From positions 372,001 to 436,000 of the forward strand of contig NZ_JANUGZ010000004.1 of the NCBI RefSeq assembly GCF_024753205.1: a stretch of 64,000 nucleotides of DNA. The letters are read 5' to 3'. This stretch comes from Massilia aurea (lineage in GTDB: Bacteria > Pseudomonadota > Gammaproteobacteria > Burkholderiales > Burkholderiaceae_D). The first letter of the stretch is position 1; each line of letters opens with the position of its first letter. This document shows positions 54,932 to 64,000 of the stretch, piece after piece. The notes under the pieces were generated by a model that had not been told where the DNA came from, did not search any database, and saw only the letters and a program-made list of their open reading frames with translations. The position numbers and the translations under genes were made by a program.

Positions 54932-56596
54932 ATGGCTAACCGCGAAGAACTGGCGATCATCCGCAATGCCCGTGCCGGCCAGGTGGCAGCCCAGCTCGCG
55001 CTGGGCAAGCTGTACCTGTTTGGCAGCAGCAGCTTGCCGCAAAGCCTTCCTACCGCGCTGCACTGGCTGGAGCGCGCGGCGCGGCAAGATTGTCCGCCGG
55101 CCTGGCAATTGATCGGCAACCATATCCCGCTTGAACTGGCGCAGCGTGATGCAGCAGGCGTGTCGCAATGGTACGAACGTGCCTATGACGATGGCAGCGT
55201 GCATGCCGGCTTCGTGTTTGCGCAACTGGTGCTCGATCCCCTGGCGCCGGTCGCGCAGCAGCAGCCCAAAGCCGTGCGCGCGCTCGAAGACGCCGCGCGG
55301 GCCGGGTTTTCGCATGCCCAGGTGCTATTGACCCGGCAGCACGAGCAGGCCGCCAGCAGGGCGGCGGCCACGCCGGCCATGGCGGCGCGTACGCAGGCGG
55401 TGCAGGGTGCGCGGCATGGCGCGCAGCATGGGGCGCAGAATGGTGCGGCGCATTGCGCACGACTCTCGCCCGCGCAATGCGCCGCCATGGCGCAGCATGC
55501 GGGCCTCGACGCGTTGTGGTTCGCGCGGCGCTGGGCCGACTATCTGCGCCTGGCGTTGCCGCAGGCACGGGCGCTGGTCGATGAACACGGCGAGCCGGGC
55601 GAACTGCGCCGGTTCGCGCCGGATGAGATCACGCTGCTGTCGCGCTGCGCGCGTCTGATGGATCCTGCACTTGAGGGAGACCATGGCGTCGATGGCGTTG
55701 GTGATGCGGCCGGCGCTGTGCAGGCGCCCTGCGATCCCGGTGAGCTGGCCATCTTCTGGGAACTGGCTGCCGCTGAACACGATCCCCACGCGCAACTGGC
55801 GCTGGGCCTGCGTTCTGCGCGCATGCGGGTGGATGGCCGGCGCCTTGGCAGTGGCGATGCGCATGCCGCGCACGTGGCCAATTTCAAACGGGCGATCCGT
55901 TGGCTGACGCTGGCGGGCGAGCAGGGGCTGGCCGAGGCGTGGTACGCGCTGTCGCGCATCTGCATCAAGCCAGAATTCTCACAGCGTAATGTGGCCGATG
56001 CCCAGCGCTACCTCCAACGCGCGGCCGAAATGGGTTACCGCGACGCCCAGCTCGAATGCGGCCACAACGCCTGGCGCGCGCGCCGCGAAAACGAGAACAA
56101 CGATGTGCGGGCCGTGTACTGGCTGCAAAAAGCGGCGCAGCAGGATGCACCCGACGCAGCCGGCCTGCTGCACAAGATCGCGCCGCGCCTGAGCACCACG
56201 CCGTACACCGATACGGGGGCCTTGCTGGCGCTGCACGCCGGGGCGCTGGCGGGGCATCCGCTGCTGGCGGCGCGTCTCGAACTGGCGCAGCTGTTCAATC
56301 TGTCGCGGCCCGAAGCCTTGCTGCTCGATGTGGTGGCCGCCGACCAGGGCCACTGCCTGATCATCGATATCCGCGCCAGTTACGGGCGCAGCAAGCGGCG
56401 GTTGGTGATGGTGGCGCCGGGGCCCGAGCGCCAGGCGCTCGACCGCATCGTGCGCCTGTTCGAGCCGGTCGATTGTGGCCCGGCCGGGCCGGAAGGCAAT
56501 TACCGCCAGCGCCTGTACCGGCTGCGCACGCTGCTCAACATCGCGCAGCCTGACAGCGACGACGGAGCCGGCGCCAATGTGGAACTGGCGGCCTGA
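54932..56596 (+). CDS. SEL1-like tetratricopeptide repeat protein
   Basis: A 554-residue alpha-helical protein. SEL1-type repeats are seen at the N-terminus (about 15-110; QLALGKLYLFGSSSLPQSLP and WLERAARQD) and again at about 270-420 (AIRWLTLAGEQGLAEAWYAL, RYLQRAAEMGYRDAQLECG, WLQKAAQQDAPDA). Between them is a low-complexity ARHGAQHGAQNGAAHCA segment. The C-terminal ~120 residues form an unrecognised domain. No signal peptide from ATG 54932. The role is unknown; SEL1 proteins usually scaffold protein contacts. Confidence 0.75.
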   Translation: MANREELAIIRNARAGQVAAQLALGKLYLFGSSSLPQSLPTALHWLERAARQDCPPAWQLIGNHIPLELAQRDAAGVSQWYERAYDDGSVHAGFVFAQLVLDPLAPVAQQQPKAVRALEDAARAGFSHAQVLLTRQHEQAASRAAATPAMAARTQAVQGARHGAQHGAQNGAAHCARLSPAQCAAMAQHAGLDALWFARRWADYLRLALPQARALVDEHGEPGELRRFAPDEITLLSRCARLMDPALEGDHGVDGVGDAAGAVQAPCDPGELAIFWELAAAEHDPHAQLALGLRSARMRVDGRRLGSGDAHAAHVANFKRAIRWLTLAGEQGLAEAWYALSRICIKPEFSQRNVADAQRYLQRAAEMGYRDAQLECGHNAWRARRENENNDVRAVYWLQKAAQQDAPDAAGLLHKIAPRLSTTPYTDTGALLALHAGALAGHPLLAARLELAQLFNLSRPEALLLDVVAADQGHCLIIDIRASYGRSKRRLVMVAPGPERQALDRIVRLFEPVDCGPAGPEGNYRQRLYRLRTLLNIAQPDSDDGAGANVELAA

Positions 56597-56604
56597 CGCG
56601 CACG

Positions 56605-56722
56605 TCAGTAGCTTGGGCGGGTTTCCCGCCCACGCGTTCAACATAAATCGATGTTGTGGCGCACCAGGGATCGTTGGATGCGTGGATGGGAAACCCGCCC
56701 CGCCGGTCGCATACACCCTACG
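56605..56722. repeat. Palindromic intergenic repeat, copy 2 (inverted pair)
   Basis: Left arm TGGGCGGGTTTCCCGCCCA (56614-56632) followed by ACGCGTTCAACA; right arm inverted, GATGGGAAACCCGCCC, ending CACCCTACG (56714-56722). The outer CGTAGGGTG 9-mer is shared with the 24.58-kb element. It lies between convergent SEL1 and dapF genes. Confidence 0.7.
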
Positions 56723-56739
56723 GCCGAGCGGCTTTAAGA

Positions 56740-57591
56740 TCAGATCTCGACTTCGCCTTCAAACACCGACACGGCCGGGCCGCTCAAATACACCGGCTGG
56801 TCCGGGCCGGCCCAGGCGATGCTGAGTTCGCCGCCACGGGCCGAGACGCGCACCGGCGAATCGAGCAGGCCGCGCCGGATGCCGGCCACGACCGCGGCGC
56901 AGGCGCCGGTGCCGCAGGCCAGCGTCTCGCCCGCGCCACGCTCGAACACGCGCAGGCGGATATGGTGCCGGTCGATCACTTGCAGGTAGCCGGCATTGAC
57001 GCGTTTTGGAAAGCGCACGTGGCGCTCGATCAGCGGGCCCGTCTCTTCCACCGGCGCCGCATCGACATCGTCGACCACCTGCACCGCATGCGGATTGCCC
57101 ATCGACACGACCGACACGAAGACGGTCTCGTCGCCGACCGGTAGCGGCCACAAGGTGTCGTCACCCTGGACCATGCCTGCCAGGCCGTTTTCGTCGAACG
57201 GCACGTCGGCCGGTACGAGGCGCGGCGCGCCCATGTCGACCGTGACGCTGCCATCGTCTTCCAGGCGCGGGTTGATGATGCCCGACATGGTCTGCACGCG
57301 GATGCTGCGCGCCTGTGTCAGCCCCTTGTCGACGACAAAGCGCACGAAGGCGCGCGAGCCGTTACCGCACTGCTCGACTTCGCCGCCATCGTTATTGAAG
57401 ATGCGATAGCGAAAGTCCACCCCCGCGTCGGTCGGGCGTTCCACGACCAGGATCTGGTCGGCGCCAATGCCGAAGCGGCGGTCGGCCAGGCGGCGCCATT
57501 GATCGATACTCAGGTCGACCTGCTGGTTGATCGCATCGACAACGATGAAGTCGTTGCCGGCGCCGTGCATCTTGGTGAATTTCAGTTTCAT
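56740..57591 (-). CDS. dapF: Diaminopimelate epimerase
   Basis: A 283-residue epimerase. The catalytic cysteine pair is C75 ([10 protein letters not shown]) and C226 ([13 protein letters not shown]). The N-terminal [12 protein letters not shown] is intact. It converts LL- to meso-diaminopimelate for lysine and peptidoglycan. The ATG at 57591 gives the family start; the frame runs further without similarity. It follows the lpxL gene by 4 bp. Confidence 0.96.
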   Translation of the reverse strand: MKLKFTKMHGAGNDFIVVDAINQQVDLSIDQWRRLADRRFGIGADQILVVERPTDAGVDFRYRIFNNDGGEVEQCGNGSRAFVRFVVDKGLTQARSIRVQTMSGIINPRLEDDGSVTVDMGAPRLVPADVPFDENGLAGMVQGDDTLWPLPVGDETVFVSVVSMGNPHAVQVVDDVDAAPVEETGPLIERHVRFPKRVNAGYLQVIDRHHIRLRVFERGAGETLACGTGACAAVVAGIRRGLLDSPVRVSARGGELSIAWAGPDQPVYLSGPAVSVFEGEVEI

Positions 57592-57595
57592 GGCT

Positions 57596-58459
57596 TCAAT
57601 CGTACAGCGAAGGTTCACCCGGCGGCCGGGTTTTAAAACGTTTGTGGGTCCAGAAATATTGTTCCGGCGCCTCGCGCACGCGCTCTTCAATAAAAGCGTT
57701 CATGCGGCGGGTCGCTTCGACCATATCGTCGCCCGGGTAGTTTTCCCAGGCAGGATAAAAGCGCACGCGCCAGCCCTGGTAATTGGGCAGGTAGGTCGCA
57801 ATCACGGGGATGACCTTGGCGCCGGTCGTGCCGGCAATCCGGCCCAGCGCGGTCAGCGTCGCGGCGGGCACGCCGAAGAACGGCACGAACTCGGCATCCT
57901 TCTCGCCGAAGTCCATGTCCGGCAGCATGAAATAGGGCAGGCCGTCGCGCAGTGCGCGCAGGATCGGCTTGATGCCTTCCTTGCGCGTCACCAGGCGTAC
58001 CGGGCCGTAGCGTTCGCGGCCATGGCGCAGCAGGCGGTCGAAGTCTTCGTTTTTTTGCGGCACGTACATGCTGCACACCGGAATCACACGGGCGCCGATG
58101 CCGGCCACGTCCAGGCACACGAAGTGCGGGCACAGCAGGATCGTCGGGCCGTCCTGCATGGCGGCCAGCGGCACCGACGGTTCGATCTGGATCAGGCTGC
58201 GCACGCGTTCTTCGGGCGCCCACCACAGGATCGAGCGCTCGAAGATGCTGCGGGCGTAGGCGCGGAAATGCTGCTTGGCGATCGTGCGGCGCGCATGCTC
58301 GTCGAGCTCGGGCAGGCACAGGCGCAGATTGGTCAGCGCGATCTTGCGGCGCTTGCCCAGGATCACGAACATCAGGCTGCCGATCGCTTCGCCGAAGCGG
58401 CCCAGAATGGGCAACGGCAAGAAATGCAGCAACCACATAAATCCCAGCAAGATCTTCAT
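57596..58459 (-). CDS. Lipid A biosynthesis acyltransferase (LpxL/HtrB family)
   Basis: A 287-residue late acyltransferase. One N-terminal hydrophobic segment anchors it to the inner membrane. The catalytic HX4D box is HFVCLD, and the [16 protein letters not shown] motif follows. It adds a secondary acyl chain to Kdo2-lipid IVA. It overlaps the preceding acyltransferase gene by 4 bp, so the two are coupled. Confidence 0.92.
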   Translation of the reverse strand: MKILLGFMWLLHFLPLPILGRFGEAIGSLMFVILGKRRKIALTNLRLCLPELDEHARRTIAKQHFRAYARSIFERSILWWAPEERVRSLIQIEPSVPLAAMQDGPTILLCPHFVCLDVAGIGARVIPVCSMYVPQKNEDFDRLLRHGRERYGPVRLVTRKEGIKPILRALRDGLPYFMLPDMDFGEKDAEFVPFFGVPAATLTALGRIAGTTGAKVIPVIATYLPNYQGWRVRFYPAWENYPGDDMVEATRRMNAFIEERVREAPEQYFWTHKRFKTRPPGEPSLYD

Positions 58460-59307
58460 GGCGCGACCTCGGTGTCCGGACCCGCCACGCCGTCCGGCTG
58501 CTTGTAGCGGTTATAGCTCCAGAAATACTGGGCTGGCGCACGGGCAATGAGTTGCTCCATCGCCCGGTTGATCGCCGCTGCCTGCTCGGCACCCGTGCCG
58601 GACAGGTCGCCATCGAACTCGACGAAGCGCACGATGTAGCCGGCGCCGTGCGGACGGCGCTCGGCATACACCAGCAGGATGTCGGCCTTGCCGAGCTGCG
58701 CCAGCTTGGCCGGCAGCGTCATCGTGTAGGCGTTGCGGCCGAAAAATGGCGCCCAGACGCCTTCGCCTTCTTGCGGCACCTGGTCTGGCAGCAAGCCGAT
58801 CGGCTGGCCGCCCTTGAGGGTCTTGGCCAGGATGCGCACGCCCGACAGATTCGCCGGCGCCAGGTGCAGGTTGTGGCGCGCACGGGCGCCTTCGACCAGC
58901 GGCTTCAATGCGCTCTTGCGCGGCGGGCGATACATAACGGTCAGCGTCGTGCGCAGCGCGATTTGCTGCGCCGTCATTTCAAAGCAACCCAGGTGTGGCG
59001 TAAGAAAGACAATCCCGCGACCGGCGTCGAGCCGGGCCTGAACCAGGTCCCAATTCTCTACCGTGGCATGCCTGGCAACTCGCTGCGGGTTGGCGCACCA
59101 GACGAACGCGAGCTCGATGGCGGCCTTGCCGGCCTCGGCCACGGCCCCGCGCCAGTGCGCGTCATAGCCGGCCTGGGCCAGGTTGGCGCGCAGGCGCTTG
59201 CGATACGATGGCGACAGGCCATACACCAGCCAACCCATCGCTGCGCCCAGGGCGTGCAGGAGTGGCAAGGGGAAAACGGAAAGTATCCGAAAAAGTACAA
59301 CTAACAT
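58456..59307 (-). CDS. Lipid A biosynthesis acyltransferase (LpxL/LpxM family)
   Basis: A 283-residue acyltransferase. The catalytic box is HX4E (HLGCFE), the acidic variant also known in this superfamily, with LLPDQVPQEGEGVWAPFFGR downstream. One N-terminal membrane segment (MLVVLFRILSVFPLPLLHAL). Probably adds the other secondary acyl chain of lipid A. I used ATG 59307; it is divergent from metK. Confidence 0.9.
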   Translation of the reverse strand: MLVVLFRILSVFPLPLLHALGAAMGWLVYGLSPSYRKRLRANLAQAGYDAHWRGAVAEAGKAAIELAFVWCANPQRVARHATVENWDLVQARLDAGRGIVFLTPHLGCFEMTAQQIALRTTLTVMYRPPRKSALKPLVEGARARHNLHLAPANLSGVRILAKTLKGGQPIGLLPDQVPQEGEGVWAPFFGRNAYTMTLPAKLAQLGKADILLVYAERRPHGAGYIVRFVEFDGDLSGTGAEQAAAINRAMEQLIARAPAQYFWSYNRYKQPDGVAGPDTEVAP

Positions 59308-59491
59308 GTCGATTGTTGGGTAGCGGACGCCACGCGCGTTTCCACACCAAAATTCCAAGGAAGCGTAAAATACCACTTTATGCTGGATCCGCCGAGTTAA
59401 CAGACAACTTGCGAAGCGGAATATAAATGTCGCTAAAGCGTCGCAGGCTCAGTTTGCTGCGGCAGAATTATGACCCGTAACAGGAGCCTTC

Positions 59492-60658
59492 ATGTCGAAC
59501 GACTACCTCTTTACCTCTGAATCCGTTTCCGAAGGCCACCCAGACAAGGTGGCTGACCAGATCTCCGACGCCATCCTCGATGCGATCCTGACCGAGGATC
59601 CAACCGCCCGCGTCGCTGCAGAAACGCTGTGCAATACCGGCCTCGTCGTTCTCGCCGGTGAAATCACCACCCACGCCAACGTCGACTACATCAAGGTCGC
59701 ACGTGACACCATCAAGCGCATCGGCTACGACAATACCGATTTCGGCATCGACTACAAGGGTTGCGCCGTCATGGTCTGCTACGACAAGCAGTCGCCGGAC
59801 ATCGCGCAGGGCGTCGACGAAGGCAAGGGCATCGACCTCGACCAGGGCGCCGGTGACCAGGGCCTGATGTTCGGCTATGCCTGCGATGAAACGCCAGAGC
59901 TGATGCCAGCTGCCATCTATTACGCGCACCGCCTGGTCGAGCGCCAGTCGCAGCTGCGCAAGGATGGCCGTCTGCCATGGCTGCGTCCGGATGCCAAGTC
60001 GCAAGTCACGCTGCGCTATGTCAATGGCCGCCCGGTTGCCGTCGACACTGTCGTGCTCTCGACCCAGCATCATCCTGACGTAACCCATGCGCAGATCGAA
60101 GAAGCCGTCATCGAAGAAATCATCAAGACCACGCTGCCGCGCGAGTGGCTCAAGGACACCCGTTTCCTGGTCAACCCGACCGGCCGCTTCGTCATCGGCG
60201 GTCCGCAGGGCGATTGCGGCCTGACCGGCCGCAAGATCATCGTCGACACCTACGGCGGCGCAGCCCCGCACGGCGGCGGCGCGTTCTCGGGCAAGGATCC
60301 TACCAAGGTCGACCGTTCGGCTGCGTACGCCGCCCGCTATGTGGCCAAGAACATCGTCGCCGCCGGCCTGGCGCGTCAGTGCCAGGTGCAGGTCAGCTAC
60401 GCCATCGGCGTGGCGCGTCCGATCAATATCACCGTGTACACCGAAGGCACCGGCGTGATCCCGGACGACAAGATCGCAGCGCTCGTCAACGAGCACTTCG
60501 ACCTGCGCCCGAAAGGCATCGTCCAGATGCTCGACCTGCTGCGTCCGATCTACACCAAGACCGCCGCCTACGGTCACTTCGGCCGCGAAGAGCCGGAATT
60601 CACGTGGGAACGCACCGACAAGGCAGCCGAACTGCGCGCAGCAGCCGGCATCGCCTAA
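59492..60658 (+). CDS. metK: S-adenosylmethionine synthetase
   Basis: A 388-residue enzyme making S-adenosylmethionine from ATP and methionine. Motifs are [16 protein letters not shown] near the N-terminus, [12 protein letters not shown], and the P-loop-like [24 protein letters not shown] lies 6 nt before the ATG. No SAM riboswitch was recognised in the 184-bp spacer. Functionally paired with ahcY downstream, which removes the product inhibitor SAH. Confidence 0.97.
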   Translation: MSNDYLFTSESVSEGHPDKVADQISDAILDAILTEDPTARVAAETLCNTGLVVLAGEITTHANVDYIKVARDTIKRIGYDNTDFGIDYKGCAVMVCYDKQSPDIAQGVDEGKGIDLDQGAGDQGLMFGYACDETPELMPAAIYYAHRLVERQSQLRKDGRLPWLRPDAKSQVTLRYVNGRPVAVDTVVLSTQHHPDVTHAQIEEAVIEEIIKTTLPREWLKDTRFLVNPTGRFVIGGPQGDCGLTGRKIIVDTYGGAAPHGGGAFSGKDPTKVDRSAAYAARYVAKNIVAAGLARQCQVQVSYAIGVARPINITVYTEGTGVIPDDKIAALVNEHFDLRPKGIVQMLDLLRPIYTKTAAYGHFGREEPEFTWERTDKAAELRAAAGIA

Positions 60659-60689
60659 GTTCCTGACGCGCACCGCGACAGCACCGCGA

Positions 60690-60726
60690 ACCCCAAAAAT
60701 TGCCCTGCAGTTTTTGGGGTTTTTTC
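60690..60726 (+). terminator. Terminator after metK
   Basis: ACCCCAAAAA and TTTTTGGGGT form a 10-bp stem (loop TTGCCCTGCAG region), followed by six T residues. A strong intrinsic terminator 31 bp after the metK stop. Confidence 0.88.
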
Positions 60727-60751
60727 TTGCCCATTGCACTAGAAGGACGCC

Positions 60752-61549
60752 ATGCAGGTACTGCCCATCTATCAAGTCGATGCCTTCACGAACCGGCTGT
60801 TTGGCGGCAATCCGGCCGCCGTCGTCGTGCTGGACGCGTTTCCCGACACGGCGCTGCTGCATGCGATCGCTGCCGAAAACAACCTGGCCGAGACAGCGTT
60901 CCTGGTGCCGCATGACGGGCAGTACCGCTTGCGCTGGTTCACGCCGCTGGTCGAGGTGCCGCTGTGTGGCCATGCCACGCTGGCGAGCGCGGCGGTTGTC
61001 ATGGAACGGCTCGAACCCGGTCGCACCGAGGTCGTGTTCGATACGGCGAGCGGTCCGCTGCCGGTGCGGCGTTCAGCAACCGGCTATGTGCTGGATTTTC
61101 CTGCCCGCAAACCAGAACTGGTAGTGGCGCCGCCCGGTCTGGCAGCGGCCTTGGGCTGCCATCCGCACGAATTGCTCGACGTCCTCGACGATGGTTTCGT
61201 TTATACGGCCGTGCTGGCAGACGCACGCGTCGTGCGCGAACTCGCGCCGGATTTCGGTGCCATCGGGCGCCTGGCGCGGCCCGGCCTGGCCGTGACGGCG
61301 CGGGGCGACGGCGACTACGATTGCGTCAGCCGCTACTTTGCCCCGGCCAAAGGTGTGCCGGAAGACCCCGTCACGGGCAGCGCCCATTGCGCGCTTGCGC
61401 CATACTGGGGCGCGCGGCTGGGCAAGACGACACTGCGCGCCTTCCAGGCATCGCGCCGCGGCGGCGAACTGGCGTGCCGGCTGGTCGACGGCCGGGTCGA
61501 GCTCGAAGGTGGATGCGTGCTGTATCTCGAAGGCCGCATCACCGTTTGA
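60752..61549 (+). CDS. PhzF family isomerase-like protein
   Basis: A 265-residue protein of the PhzF fold (two diaminopimelate-epimerase-like halves). YQVDAFTNRLFGGNPAAVVVLD and AENNLAETAFLV, with the catalytic Glu, are family signatures, as is GVPEDPVTGSAHCALAPYW. Substrate unknown; PhzF itself isomerises a phenazine precursor, but no other phenazine genes are here. It starts 25 bp after the metK terminator, so it has its own promoter or readthrough. Confidence 0.9.
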   Translation: MQVLPIYQVDAFTNRLFGGNPAAVVVLDAFPDTALLHAIAAENNLAETAFLVPHDGQYRLRWFTPLVEVPLCGHATLASAAVVMERLEPGRTEVVFDTASGPLPVRRSATGYVLDFPARKPELVVAPPGLAAALGCHPHELLDVLDDGFVYTAVLADARVVRELAPDFGAIGRLARPGLAVTARGDGDYDCVSRYFAPAKGVPEDPVTGSAHCALAPYWGARLGKTTLRAFQASRRGGELACRLVDGRVELEGGCVLYLEGRITV

Positions 61550-61569
61550 TTCAATTCACAGGAGACCCC

Positions 61570-62193
61570 ATGTTGAAAATTCTCGGAAAAGCTGCCTCGC
61601 TCAACGTGCGCAAGGTCTTGTGGACCTGCAGCGAACTGGACATCCCGTTCAAGCGCGAAGACTGGGGCGCAGGCTTTCAGTCGCCCCAGCAGGAAGCCTT
61701 CCTTGCGCTTAACCCCAACGCGACGGTGCCGGTCATCGTCGATGGCGACTTCGTGCTGTGGGAATCGAACGCGATTTGCCGCTACCTGTGCGCCAACAGC
61801 GCCGAACAGCACCTGCTGCCGCCCACACCGCGCGCCCGCGCGCTGGTCGAGCAGTGGATGGACTGGCAAGCTACCGAACTGAACAATGCCTGGCGCTATG
61901 CGTTCATGGGACTGGTACGGGGCAGCCCGGCGCACCGTGACCCGGATCAGATCGCGGCGAGTATCGCCAGCTGGCACCGGCATATCGGCATCCTCGAACG
62001 CCAGCTGGCCAGCACCGGCGCCTACGTGACCGGCGCGCAATTCTCGCTGGCAGACGTCGTGATCGGCCTGTCGGTCAACCGCTGGCTGCTCACGCCGATG
62101 GAGCGGCCGGATTATCCGGCCGTGCTCGCTTACATGGAACGCCTGAATGAACGTTCAGGATTCCGGACGTTCGGCGCCAACGGCGAGCCGTGA
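61570..62193 (+). CDS. Glutathione S-transferase family protein
   Basis: A 207-residue GST. Thioredoxin-fold N-terminus with LKILGKAASLNVRKVLWTC (Ser near residue 10 as likely catalytic residue), the cis-proline ATVPVIVDG and the WESNAICRYL glutathione contacts. The helical C-terminal domain holds FSLADVVIG. AGGAGA precedes the ATG. It lies 20 bp after the PhzF-like gene and is probably co-transcribed. Substrate unknown. Confidence 0.9.
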   Translation: MLKILGKAASLNVRKVLWTCSELDIPFKREDWGAGFQSPQQEAFLALNPNATVPVIVDGDFVLWESNAICRYLCANSAEQHLLPPTPRARALVEQWMDWQATELNNAWRYAFMGLVRGSPAHRDPDQIAASIASWHRHIGILERQLASTGAYVTGAQFSLADVVIGLSVNRWLLTPMERPDYPAVLAYMERLNERSGFRTFGANGEP

Positions 62194-62292
62194 ATGCTGA
62201 ACCGTCGGGCGTTGCTGTCGGGTCACGCCGTGTCCCGGTGCTCGGCCAGGCAAGCATATCCATGGCGGATCAAGCGTGCTAAACTACTTCGT

Positions 62293-62354
62293 TCCGAGGA
62301 GCGTTGCGACTGAAAGACTCCTTTCAGCCAGGCTCGGATCAGCAACTGCGCTCA
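62293..62354 (+). promoter_or_regulatory. S-adenosylhomocysteine (SAH) riboswitch
   Basis: Matches the SAH aptamer. P1 is TCCGAG (62293-62298) with CTCGGA (62333-62338). The internal hairpin is TGAAAG-ACTC-CTTTCA (62311-62326). The pseudoknot side is GAGCG (62299-62303) with CGCTC (62349-62353), and TTGC with GCAA. It lies 35 nt before the ahcY ATG. SAH riboswitches (Rfam RF01057) turn ahcY on when SAH builds up. Confidence 0.93.
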
Positions 62355-62374
62355 CGTTACTTTTTTCTAATCAT

Positions 62375-62385
62375 TGAAAGGAGGG
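62375..62385 (+). promoter_or_regulatory. ahcY Shine-Dalgarno, complementary to the riboswitch hairpin
   Basis: TGAAAGGAGGG contains the ribosome-binding site; GGAGG is 5 nt before ATG 62390. Its first nine bases (62375-62383) are perfectly complementary to CTCCTTTCA at 62318-62326 inside the SAH aptamer hairpin, so the two pairings exclude each other. Confidence 0.85.
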
Positions 62386-62389
62386 CGTG

Positions 62390-63802
<1,413 letters not shown>

Positions 63803-63841
63803 TCAGTCCTGGACTGTGCACTAGCTGTTCCGTTGTTCTGT

Positions 63842-63867
63842 GAAACGCCTTTCGGGGCGTTTCGTTT
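63842..63867 (+). terminator. Terminator after ahcY
   Basis: GAAACGCC and GGCGTTTC form an 8-bp stem (loop TTTCGG), followed by GTTT. It is 39 bp after the ahcY stop. The T-run is short. Confidence 0.7.
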
Positions 63868-63893
63868 ATCCAAATCCACGAAAGTCTGTAACG

Positions 63894-64000
63894 ATGCGCC
63901 TGTTAATCACCTGGCTGATCAATGCCGCGGCCCTGATGGCCCTCCCTTACCTGATGCACTCCGTCGAAGTCTCGAGCGTCGGCACCGCCCTGATCGCGGC
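63894..64000 (+). CDS. Small membrane protein (phage holin family / DUF360), N-terminal fragment
   Basis: The first 35 codons (MRLLITWLINAAALMALPYL...) are visible before the window ends. The strongly hydrophobic start matches PF04020-type small membrane proteins, which often stand between ahcY and metF in betaproteobacteria. The ribosome-binding site is weak. The name holin is a family label and does not imply phage origin. Confidence 0.6.
   Translation, partial: MRLLITWLINAAALMALPYLMHSVEVSSVGTALIA

Noticed and set aside
59308..59491. SAM riboswitch before metK
   Set aside because: No SAM-I or SAM-II core could be matched in the spacer; only an ordinary AGGAG ribosome-binding site is visible.
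60752..61549. Phenazine biosynthesis locus
   Set aside because: Only one PhzF-like gene is present; no phzABDEG genes surround it.
63894..64000. Prophage edge suggested by a holin-type gene
   Set aside because: The family name is misleading: these small membrane proteins are chromosomal beside ahcY/metF, and no other phage genes are seen.

Overview
The window reads as a GC-rich betaproteobacterial chromosome, most likely Oxalobacteraceae (Massilia/Duganella/Telluria-like). The evidence is the gene order petABC-sspA-sspB, the rhodanese-grxC-secB-gpsA block next to gpmA-envC-ctpA-moeB, the set hslUV / dksA / COG0523 GTPase / xerC / DUF484 / dapF / lpxL / metK / ahcY, and an S-adenosylhomocysteine riboswitch before ahcY. 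This assignment comes from recalled gene families and synteny, not from a database search. No rRNA, CRISPR array, prophage or complete insertion sequence was seen.

1-13.85 kb is a carbohydrate-utilisation locus. On the + strand are the end of a TonB-dependent receptor, a SapC-family protein and a cupin-like (JmjC-type) protein. On the - strand there are two units. The first is a sugar ABC importer (binding protein, two permeases, ATPase) followed by a LacI regulator that ends in its own terminator. The second is GH1 beta-glucosidase, secreted GH3 glucosidase, glucokinase and a FucP-type sugar transporter. A sigma70-like promoter with a LacI-type operator lies before the binding-protein gene, and a related palindrome lies before the GH1 gene. 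Together these suggest uptake and breakdown of beta-glucosides to glucose-6-phosphate.

13.85-17.45 kb is AT-richer at its intergenic spacers and in the first part of the chemoreceptor gene. It holds an HD-GYP response regulator, a methyl-accepting chemotaxis protein and a tRNA-Thr(UGU). 17.46-21.64 kb is sspB, sspA and the cytochrome bc1 genes. 21.86-24.55 kb is mscL, a DegS-like protease, a DUF2461 protein and a small cupin. 24.65-27.24 kb is gpsA, secB, grxC and a membrane rhodanese. 27.33-31.90 kb is gpmA, a catalytically degenerate EnvC-like LytM protein, a CtpA protease and MoeB.

32.04-43.29 kb is a near-complete type II secretion operon (gspGHIJKLMNDEF plus a short gspC). It is followed by an XRE-type regulator, a 67-residue basic protein and hslVU. 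46.4-46.7 kb holds tandem and inverted copies of a short repeat. Next come a protein with two TPR/STAS-like halves, dksA with a degenerate zinc finger, a His-rich COG0523 GTPase, xerC and DUF484. Two porins and a SEL1-repeat protein then separate DUF484 from dapF. The window closes with two lipid A acyltransferases, metK, a PhzF-like gene, a GST, ahcY with its riboswitch, and the start of a small membrane protein.

Most of the window is conserved housekeeping sequence, and I see no convincing novel multi-gene system. The strongest specific observations are the riboswitch whose hairpin can also pair with the ahcY Shine-Dalgarno, the LacI promoter/operator pair, the degenerate LytM protein, the duplicated TPR/STAS protein and two families of intergenic repeats.
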